From the NCBI RefSeq assembly GCF_014647475.1, contig NZ_BMPG01000001.1, positions 930,001 to 994,000 of the forward strand: a DNA stretch of 64,000 nucleotides. Direction: 5' to 3'. How positions within the stretch are numbered: the stretch's first letter is position 1; the number at the start of each line of letters is the position of its first letter. Source of the stretch: Halocalculus aciditolerans (GTDB taxonomy: Archaea > Halobacteriota > Halobacteria > Halobacteriales > Halobacteriaceae). This document shows positions 8,696 through 15,460 of this stretch, piece by piece. The translations under genes were made by a program, and so were the position numbers. The notes beneath the pieces were generated by a model that had not been told where the DNA came from, made no database searches, and saw only the letters and a list, made by a program, of their open reading frames with translations.

Positions 8696-8944
8696 ATGAA
8701 CGAGTCTCACTCCGAAGCCGTCCGCGAGGACGGCGGCATCGTTCGGCGGTACGACTACACTGATGCGAGCGTCGTGGCCGCCGACCTCGGTGTCGAGGAC
8801 GGCAGCGTCGACGTCGCCGACGGGACCGCCATCGTCGTCGCGACCCGCGGCGACACCGAACGCCAGTACGAGTTCGACCTCCCCGAGGGCGAGGCGGAAG
8901 CGTTTATCAATAACGGCGTCGTCACCGTCGAGGTGAAACGATGA
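8696..8944 (+). CDS. Small protein translationally coupled to the CDC48 ATPase
   Basis: An 82-residue acidic protein. The C-terminal half (from [20 protein letters not shown]) has alternating beta-strand character and ends [11 protein letters not shown], reminiscent of the last strands of the alpha-crystallin/Hsp20 fold. That resemblance is my inference. The stop overlaps the start of cdc48 by four bases (ATGA), so the two are almost certainly co-translated. A cofactor or substrate adaptor of the ATPase is a reasonable guess. It probably corresponds to a haloarchaeal DUF family of unknown function. Confidence 0.85.
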   Translation: MNESHSEAVREDGGIVRRYDYTDASVVAADLGVEDGSVDVADGTAIVVATRGDTERQYEFDLPEGEAEAFINNGVVTVEVKR

Positions 8945-11211
8945 AGCTGACGGTCAAGCCCCTCAAGCAGAAGGACGCGGGACGCGGACTCGCGGCCATC
9001 GACCGCGGGGCGATGCGCGAGCTCGACCTCGAGAACGGCGACTACATCGTCATCGACGGGACCGGACAGGGTCGCGCCGTCGCGCGCGTCTGGCCGGGCT
9101 ACCCCGAAGACGAAGGCGAGGGCGTCATCCGCATCGACGGCCGCCTCCGCCAGGAAGCCGACGTCGGCATCGACGACCGCGTCACCGTCGAGAAAGCGGA
9201 CATCAAGCCCGCGACCAGCGTCACGGTCGCGCTCCCGCAGAACCTCCGCATCCGCGGGAACATCTCGCCGTACATCCGCGACAAGCTCTCCGGCCGCCCC
9301 GTCACTTCCGGACAGACCGTCCCCGTGAGCCTCGGGTTCGGCGGTCTCGGGAACATGAGCGGCCAGCAGGTCCCGCTCAAAATCGCTGAAACGGACCCCG
9401 ACGGCACGGTCGTCGTGACGGATTCGACGGAGATCAACATCTCCGAGCGGCCCGCCGAGGAGATTCAGAGCGGCGGGGACGCCGGTAGCCGCGACAGCAC
9501 GCCGAACGTCGCCTACGAGGACATCGGCGGTCTCGACCGCGAGCTCGAACAGGTGCGGGAGATGATCGAGTTGCCGATGCGTCACCCCGAGCTCTTCCAA
9601 CAGCTCGGCATCGAGCCGCCGAAGGGCGTGCTCCTCCACGGCCCGCCCGGCACGGGGAAGACGCTCATCGCGAAAGCGGTGGCGAACGAAATCGACGCGC
9701 ACTTCGAGACTATCTCCGGCCCCGAGATCATGTCGAAGTACTACGGGGAGTCCGAAGAGCAGCTGCGCGAGGTCTTCGAGAACGCCGAAGAGGAGTCGCC
9801 GGCGATCATCTTCATCGACGAGATCGACTCCATCGCGCCGAAGCGCGAGGAGACGAGCGGCGACGTCGAACGCCGCGTCGTCGCCCAGCTCCTCAGCCTC
9901 ATGGACGGCCTCGAAGAGCGCGGCGACGTGACGGTCATCGCGGCGACGAACCGCGTCGACGCCATCGACCCCGCGCTCCGCCGCGGCGGCCGGTTCGACC
10001 GCGAGATCGAAATCGGCGTCCCCGACCAGGACGGCCGGAAGGAGATTCTCCAAGTCCACACGCGCGGCATGCCGCTCTCCGAGGGCGTCGACGTCGACTA
10101 CCTCGCCGAGAACACGCACGGGTTCGTCGGCGCGGACATCGAATCCCTCGCGAAGGAGGGCGCGATGAACGCGCTCCGCCGCATCCGCCCGCAGATCGAC
10201 CTCGAATCCGACGAGATCGACGCGGAAATCCTCGAGTCCATCCACGTCACCGAATCGGACTTCAAGGAGGCGCTGAAGGGCATCGAGCCGAGCGCGATGC
10301 GCGAGGTCTTCGTCGAAGTCCCCGACGTCACGTGGAATCAGGTCGGCGGCCTCGAAGACACCAAAGAGCGGCTGCGCGAGACCATCCAGTGGCCGCTCGA
10401 CTACCCCGAGGTCTTCGAATCCATGGACCTCGAGTCCGCGAAGGGCGTCCTCATGTACGGCCCGCCGGGGACCGGGAAGACCCTGCTCGCCAAGGCCGTG
10501 GCGAACGAGGCGAACTCGAACTTCATCTCCATCAAGGGCCCCGAACTCCTCAACAAATATGTGGGAGAGTCCGAGAAGGGGGTCCGTGAAGTCTTCGAGA
10601 AGGCTCGGTCGAACGCACCCACCGTGGTGTTCTTCGACGAGATCGACTCCATCGCCGGGCAGCGCGGCCGCAACCAGAGCGACTCCGGCGTCGGCGAACG
10701 CGTCGTCAGCCAGCTCCTCACCGAACTCGACGGCATCGAGGACTTAGAGGATGTCGTCGTCATCGCGACGACGAACCGCCCGGACCTCATCGATTCGGCA
10801 CTCCTCCGCCCCGGCCGCCTCGACCGCCACGTCCACGTTCCGGTCCCCGACCGCGACGCCCGCGAAGCCATCCTCGAGGTCCACACGCGGAACAAACCGC
10901 TCGCCGACGACGTCGACCTCGCCGACGTCGCGCGGCGCACTGACGGCTTCGTCGGCGCGGACCTCGAAGCCCTCGCCCGCGAAGCCACGATGAACGCCAC
11001 CCGCGAGTTCATCAACTCCGTCGATCCCGAGGAGGCCATCGAATCCGTCGGGAACGTCCGCGTCACCGCCGACCACTTCGAGCAAGCGCTCGACGAAGTC
11101 ACCCCGAGCGTCGACGAAGACGTCCGCGAACAGTACGACGAAATCGAACAGCGCTTCGAAAAAGCCGAATCCCCCGAAGAACAGGAAGTCGCCGGCCGCG
11201 GGTTCCAGTAG
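8941..11211 (+). CDS. AAA+ ATPase of the CDC48/VCP (VAT) type
   Basis: A 756-residue full-length CDC48: an N-domain of about 190 residues with a double-psi barrel ([25 protein letters not shown]), then tandem AAA modules D1 and D2. Walker A GPPGTGKT occurs near residues 235 and 507. Walker B is [10 protein letters not shown] near 290 and [10 protein letters not shown] near 560. Arginine-finger and sensor motifs ([40 protein letters not shown]) are intact. As a hexameric unfoldase it should feed proteins to the proteasome. It is coupled to the small protein upstream, and a multi-hairpin element follows its stop. Confidence 0.97.
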   Translation: MKLTVKPLKQKDAGRGLAAIDRGAMRELDLENGDYIVIDGTGQGRAVARVWPGYPEDEGEGVIRIDGRLRQEADVGIDDRVTVEKADIKPATSVTVALPQNLRIRGNISPYIRDKLSGRPVTSGQTVPVSLGFGGLGNMSGQQVPLKIAETDPDGTVVVTDSTEINISERPAEEIQSGGDAGSRDSTPNVAYEDIGGLDRELEQVREMIELPMRHPELFQQLGIEPPKGVLLHGPPGTGKTLIAKAVANEIDAHFETISGPEIMSKYYGESEEQLREVFENAEEESPAIIFIDEIDSIAPKREETSGDVERRVVAQLLSLMDGLEERGDVTVIAATNRVDAIDPALRRGGRFDREIEIGVPDQDGRKEILQVHTRGMPLSEGVDVDYLAENTHGFVGADIESLAKEGAMNALRRIRPQIDLESDEIDAEILESIHVTESDFKEALKGIEPSAMREVFVEVPDVTWNQVGGLEDTKERLRETIQWPLDYPEVFESMDLESAKGVLMYGPPGTGKTLLAKAVANEANSNFISIKGPELLNKYVGESEKGVREVFEKARSNAPTVVFFDEIDSIAGQRGRNQSDSGVGERVVSQLLTELDGIEDLEDVVVIATTNRPDLIDSALLRPGRLDRHVHVPVPDRDAREAILEVHTRNKPLADDVDLADVARRTDGFVGADLEALAREATMNATREFINSVDPEEAIESVGNVRVTADHFEQALDEVTPSVDEDVREQYDEIEQRFEKAESPEEQEVAGRGFQ

Positions 11212-11216
11212 GACCC

Positions 11217-11330
11217 TTTTAGGCGAGCGGGTCGCAACGCGACCCGCTCGATAAACATTTCCACCAAAAGCCCTGCGCGACCCCTTCGGGACCGCTTGGG
11301 CCTCACCGCGAAGCGGCGAGCGAATCCCCG
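11217..11330 (+). repeat. Multi-hairpin 3' element, copy A (after cdc48)
   Basis: A T-tract (11217-11220) lies 6 bases after the cdc48 stop. Then comes a 12-bp hairpin, CGAGCGGGTCGC (11224-11235) with GCGACCCGCTCG (11239-11250), loop AAC. It is followed by ATAAA and CCACCAAAAGCCC (11261-11273). A second hairpin is closed by GCCC (11270-11273) and GGGC (11298-11301), and a third is CTCaCCGC/GCGGcGAG (11302-11320). The same order recurs in copies B-E. The rest of the 321-base gap (11331-11532) has no gene that I can see, only short inverted words. Confidence 0.8.
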
Positions 11331-11532
11331 ACCTCCCGGGCTCTCACGAGCCGCTCGGTCGACGAACGCTGGTAGCGTCTCCCTCCCGTTCTACGAACGT
11401 TTACGAGTCATTAGGCGGCGACCCCGTGTCGTGACCTGAGAATCGCCGCGGAGCGTCTACGGTTGTGCGGCACCCGTTCCGCGAAGTAACAGTCGCCGCC
11501 TGTACGCCAGAGACCGCGAGAACGAGCGAACG

Positions 11533-12366
11533 CTACTGTTCCGGCGTAAGTTCTTCGGCGGCGTCGCGTTCGAGGAGGGGGTCGGCGTTCTCCTTGGGGA
11601 GGGTGACGACGTCGTCCGCTTCGAGCGTGTAGGTGCGCTCGTCGAGGCCGAAGATCTCGCCGACGTCCTGCGTGACGCGCACGGTCTTCCGGGAGAGCGC
11701 GGGTTCGTCCGCAGCCGCCTCGGGCTCGTCGACGTCGCCGGCGTCGCGCGGCGGCTCCTCGGGCGGCGGCGTCGGGTCCGCTCGGTCCTCGTCGCCCATC
11801 GCCGCCGCGGCGCTCGACGCCGCCGGCTCCGGGTCGGTCGGCGCGGACGGCGCGACCGTCTCCCCGTCGTCAGTCGACGCCGGTTCCGGTTCCGCCGTCC
11901 TCGACGCACTCTCGCGCTCCAGATCGAGCGACCGCTCAGGCGACTCTGACGTCGCCGCGGCGTCGCGGTCGGTGGTCGCCTCGCCCGCGATGACGTCGAG
12001 GACGTGGCGTTTGTTCTCCTCGATGCGAGCGACGAGGTCGTCGTAGAGCGCCGTCTCCTCGGTCGTGAGACCGTCGGCGTTCGCGCGCATCCCGGCGGCG
12101 GCGAGACTCGCCTGCTTCACGATCTTCCCCATCCGCCGCTCGTAGATGGCTTCCGCGACCTGCTCGGCCGTCTCGATCTCGTCCGTGAGCTGCTGGACTT
12201 CCTCGGAACGGAAGGGGTCGTCGGCTTCCGCGGCCGCCTCGTCTCGCTCGTCTTCGAGGTCGCGGAGGTAGTCCGCGACCTCCTCGTAGAACGATTCGCG
12301 GAGCTCTTGGAGGCCGTCGGTCGCGCGCTCGCGCGTCTGCGCCGCGCGGAGGTCTTCGAGATTCAT
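11533..12366 (-). CDS. GINS complex subunit (Gins51-like)
   Basis: A 277-residue protein encoded with the primase. The N-terminal half is helical (NLEDLRAAQTRERATDGLQE onward), including the GINS A-domain features DPFRSEEVQQLTDEIETAEQVAEAIYERRMGKI. A long acidic Pro/Ser/Ala linker of about 80 residues (about 145-225) follows, then a small C-terminal B-domain (KTVRVTQDVGEIFGLDERTYTLE...). It is expected to join MCM and Cdc45/GAN in the replicative helicase. It overlaps the primase stop by four bases (ATGA), a conserved archaeal pairing. The linker length is unusual and low-complexity. Confidence 0.88.
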   Translation of the reverse strand: MNLEDLRAAQTRERATDGLQELRESFYEEVADYLRDLEDERDEAAAEADDPFRSEEVQQLTDEIETAEQVAEAIYERRMGKIVKQASLAAAGMRANADGLTTEETALYDDLVARIEENKRHVLDVIAGEATTDRDAAATSESPERSLDLERESASRTAEPEPASTDDGETVAPSAPTDPEPAASSAAAAMGDEDRADPTPPPEEPPRDAGDVDEPEAAADEPALSRKTVRVTQDVGEIFGLDERTYTLEADDVVTLPKENADPLLERDAAEELTPEQ

Positions 12367-13538
12367 TCTTTCGCCTTCTCCGCCCACCCGCGAGCCATCA
12401 AGTAGATGCCCGCGTACTCGGGTATCGACACCACACCCGGTTCGACTGTAAGCGTTTCCCCACGCAGTTCGACGGTTCGGTTCGCCGTGACTTCGACGGT
12501 GATGTCGTGTCCGACGAAAGTATCGGGGACGGCGTCGACGAGCGGGTCGAACGCCTCGAGCTCCGACTCGTCGAGCCGCAGCACGCGCAGCCCGCTCCCG
12601 CCGTGCAGCGTTCCGGGGAACCGGATGAGCCGGTTCGTGTCCGTCGTCACCGGCTCGTCGATGGGCGCGTTGTACTCGTCGACGGCCTCGCCGAGGAGCT
12701 GCCGGACGAGCTTGATGTACGCCCCGCCGAGTTCGATGTTCCCCTGCCGGATCTCCTCGCGGCGGTCCTCCACGACGTTCAGAATCGCGTTCGCGCGTCC
12801 CTCGCCGACGCCGTCGAACGTCTGGAGGCGGAGGCGCGCCTCGTCGTCGTCCATCTCGCGGAGGTCGTCGACGTAGTCGTTGACGTAGTCGTTCACGCGC
12901 CGCCCCCACCCGCCGTCGGTGGGGAGCGTCTTCTTCTCGACGGGGTTCTTCAGGCGGCGGCCGCCGACCATCTGCTTCTCCGAGAGAGCGTCGAGTTCGA
13001 TGCCGTTTCCGCGGACGTAGTCGACGATTTCGCGGCGTTCCTGCCGGTCGAGCTTTCGGACGCGCTCGTCGCGGACGTGCGCGTGGTAGCCGCGGCCGCC
13101 GGAGAAGACGCACTGGACGTCCGTGAAGCCGAAGTCGCGTTCGAGGAAGTCGAGGAGCTTCAGGAGGGCCTGCTTCCCGGCTTCGAGCATCTCCGCGTAG
13201 GAGTCCTCGCCCGGCGTGATCTGCGGGAGGTGGTCGGCGTCGATGTCGAACACGACGTCCGCGCCCCGCCACCCCTTCTCCCCCATCGTTCGCGCGCCGG
13301 GGTCGTCGTAGTAGCCGCCGGAGAAGTAGACGTGCCGCGGGCGTTCGCGCTGGAGGAACTCCTGTACGTTACCGATGTCGAGGACGGACTTGTGCCGGAC
13401 CATCGTCGTGTCCGGCCCGCTCGTCCACGGGATGTACCCCCACTCGCGCGCCTCCGCGCCCGGCGGCAGTTCGACGTCGACCCGCCGGTAGTAGTCGCGG
13501 AAGCGGCCCCTGAGGTACGCTCGCGTTCGCTCCTCCAT
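12363..13538 (-). CDS. priS: DNA primase small (catalytic) subunit
   Basis: A 391-residue archaeal/eukaryal-type primase catalytic subunit. The N-terminal MEERTRAYLRGRFRDYYRRV and HVYFSGGYYDDPG are typical. The metal-binding VVFDIDADH (about residues 92-100) carries the catalytic Asp pair, and FSGGRGYHAHVRDE is the conserved SGxRGxH nucleotide-binding motif. It makes RNA/DNA primers together with PriL, which is not in this window. The ATG at 13538 was chosen because the upstream extension is Arg/Pro-rich and non-homologous in character. It is first in an operon with GINS. Confidence 0.95.
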   Translation of the reverse strand: MEERTRAYLRGRFRDYYRRVDVELPPGAEAREWGYIPWTSGPDTTMVRHKSVLDIGNVQEFLQRERPRHVYFSGGYYDDPGARTMGEKGWRGADVVFDIDADHLPQITPGEDSYAEMLEAGKQALLKLLDFLERDFGFTDVQCVFSGGRGYHAHVRDERVRKLDRQERREIVDYVRGNGIELDALSEKQMVGGRRLKNPVEKKTLPTDGGWGRRVNDYVNDYVDDLREMDDDEARLRLQTFDGVGEGRANAILNVVEDRREEIRQGNIELGGAYIKLVRQLLGEAVDEYNAPIDEPVTTDTNRLIRFPGTLHGGSGLRVLRLDESELEAFDPLVDAVPDTFVGHDITVEVTANRTVELRGETLTVEPGVVSIPEYAGIYLMARGWAEKAKE

Positions 13539-13582
13539 ACGACCCACTGCTTGCTGGCCGCCGAGTATAGGCGTGTCGTTCG

Positions 13583-14062
13583 CTACCGGCGGAAGAACTG
13601 ACTGATGCGCTCGGAGAGCTTCTCCGCGTCGCCGAGACGGAGGTAGTACGCGCTCCCGCCGTCCTCGTAGTAGTTGTCGATGCGGCGCTCGATACGGAAG
13701 CCGAGATGACGGTAGAACTCGAGTGCGTTCTCGTTCGTCGTGCGGGCGTGACACGAGACGCTTCGCGCGTCCTCGGCGACGTCGCCGACGAGCTTCGAAC
13801 CGTACCCCTCGCCCCGGTGGTCGGGGTCGACGGCGAGGAAGAGAATGTAGCCGTCACGGCGCGCGGCGGCGAACCCGACGAGGTCGTCGTTCCCGGAGAC
13901 GTAAACGTAGACCGTCGCACGCCTGTAGGCGTCGGAGAAAAAGCCGTACTCCTGCTTGAGCAGCCCGTCCTCAGCCCGGATGCGCTCTTTGAGGTCCCAG
14001 GCGGCGTCGAGGTACTCGTCGCTTCCGCGGGGAACGGTTCGCTGTTCGACCGTGACACTCAC
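13583..14062 (-). CDS. GNAT acetyltransferase (RimI-like)
   Basis: A 159-residue GNAT protein. Motif A is LAVDPDHRGEGYGSKLVGD, and the C-terminal signature is NENALEFYRHLGFRIERRI followed by a dimer-like tail. It resembles RimI-type N-terminal acetyltransferases; the target is unproven. The GTG at 14062 is preferred because a TATA-like ATTATATCC (14087-14095, read on this strand) ends about 25 bases upstream. It starts divergently from the DUF502 operon across an 87-base spacer and sits 44 bases before priS. Confidence 0.8.
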   Translation of the reverse strand: MSVTVEQRTVPRGSDEYLDAAWDLKERIRAEDGLLKQEYGFFSDAYRRATVYVYVSGNDDLVGFAAARRDGYILFLAVDPDHRGEGYGSKLVGDVAEDARSVSCHARTTNENALEFYRHLGFRIERRIDNYYEDGGSAYYLRLGDAEKLSERISQFFRR

Positions 14063-14149
14063 TACTCTCACTGTAGTTCGCGCGTGGATATAATTCCACC
14101 GTCGTCGCCCACAACGCCTTAGCGCCTCCGCGCCGTGTCTCCGGTACGA

Positions 14150-14938
14150 ATGCCGATTGATCGTTCTCGCCCCGGCGAGCGCATGCAGGAAGCGGGCGAG
14201 TCTATCGCCGACCGCATCCGAGAGTCCGCGCTCACGGGTATCGCTATCATCGTTCCGTTGCTCATCACGCTCTACGTTTTCGTCACGGGCGTCAACCTCC
14301 TCTCGAACGTTCTCGACCCTATCGCCGACCTCCTCATTCAGGCGTCCATCACGCCGACGACGTCCCGTATCATCGTCGAAATCGCGGCGGTGACGTCGCT
14401 CGCGGTGTTGACGCTCGGCCTCGGGTTCGTCGCGACGTTCAAGACCGGCGAGCAGATTATCGGGTACTTCGATAAGGTCATCGAACGAATTCCGGGGCTC
14501 GGGAGCGTCTACACGAGCTTCCGGCAGATGAGCGACGTGATGGTGGAGTCGGACGCGAACAACTTCCAGGAAGTGAAGCTCGTCGAGTACCCCCACGAGG
14601 GGACGTACACGCTCGGGTTCGAGACGACGAAGACGCCGGAGCCGATTCGGGAGGCCGCCCGCGACGACTCGCTACGGACGCTCTTCCTCCCGCTCGCACC
14701 AAACCCCGTCATGGGCGGGTTCCTCTCCCACATCCCCGAAGACCGCATCATGGACGTCGATATGTCCGTCGAGGAGGGGATGCGCGCCGTCATCACCACG
14801 GGCGTCGCCGTCGCCGAAACGGATTCGAGCGCCGGCCTCTCCCGCGAGGAACTCACCCGCCTCTCCGGCGCGGACGTCACGGACGCGATGGCGGCGACGA
14901 ACACGAACGACACGGACGAAGACGAGCCGCTCCCGTGA
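14150..14938 (+). CDS. DUF502 family membrane protein
   Basis: A 262-residue protein with two N-terminal transmembrane helices (about 25-47 and 70-95), then IERIPGLGSVYTSFRQMSD, the signature of DUF502. The soluble part contains a beta-rich region (VKLVEYPHEGTYTLGFET) and PNPVMGGFLSHIP. The acidic C-terminal tail is typical of halophiles. It is first in the archease-rtcB operon and overlaps archease by four bases (GTGA). A link to RNA repair is suggested only by position. Start ATG 14150; the GTG at 14135 is less likely. Confidence 0.85.
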   Translation: MPIDRSRPGERMQEAGESIADRIRESALTGIAIIVPLLITLYVFVTGVNLLSNVLDPIADLLIQASITPTTSRIIVEIAAVTSLAVLTLGLGFVATFKTGEQIIGYFDKVIERIPGLGSVYTSFRQMSDVMVESDANNFQEVKLVEYPHEGTYTLGFETTKTPEPIREAARDDSLRTLFLPLAPNPVMGGFLSHIPEDRIMDVDMSVEEGMRAVITTGVAVAETDSSAGLSREELTRLSGADVTDAMAATNTNDTDEDEPLP

Positions 14939-15414
14939 CCCGCGGCCGATTCGACCTCCGAGAACACACCGCGGACGTCGCCGTCGAAGCGCGCGGCGAG
15001 ACGCCCGGCGCGGTGTTCGCCGCCGTGGCAGAGGGGATGGCGGCCGCGATGTGCGACCTCGATAGCGTCCCCGACACCGGCGACCGCTTCGACGTCACCG
15101 CGAGCGCGCCGAACCCCGAACGCCTCCTCTACGACTACCTCGACACCCTCATCTACGAACGCGACGTCTGCAGCGTCCTCCCCGTCGACAACCACGCGAC
15201 GGTCTCCGTCGACGACGAGAGCGACGGGACGGACGAGAACACGTGGACGCTCTCCGGGTCCGCGCGCGGCGTCCCCCTCGCCGACGTCGCCGCCCGCGAC
15301 CTCAAAGCCGTCACCTACAGCGAGATGGTCGTCGAAGAACGCGACCCTGACACCGACCCGTCTGTCGAATCGGGTCGGACCGTGTGGTACGCCTACGTCG
15401 TCTTCGACGTCTAG
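14935..15414 (+). CDS. Archease, RtcB-activating protein
   Basis: A 159-residue archease. FDLREHTADVAVEARG holds the conserved D and H that bind metal, and the C-terminus LKAVTYSEMVVEE is the other family signature. By family knowledge, archease speeds RtcB guanylylation and broadens nucleotide use. It sits 46 bases upstream of rtcB, matching that role. GTG start overlapping the previous stop. The acidic loop DDESDGTDENT is a haloarchaeal insertion. Confidence 0.93.
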   Translation: MTRGRFDLREHTADVAVEARGETPGAVFAAVAEGMAAAMCDLDSVPDTGDRFDVTASAPNPERLLYDYLDTLIYERDVCSVLPVDNHATVSVDDESDGTDENTWTLSGSARGVPLADVAARDLKAVTYSEMVVEERDPDTDPSVESGRTVWYAYVVFDV

Positions 15415-15460
15415 CGGCCGAGTCAAAACCTACTCCTACGTCCCGGACTTCCCTTCGGGT

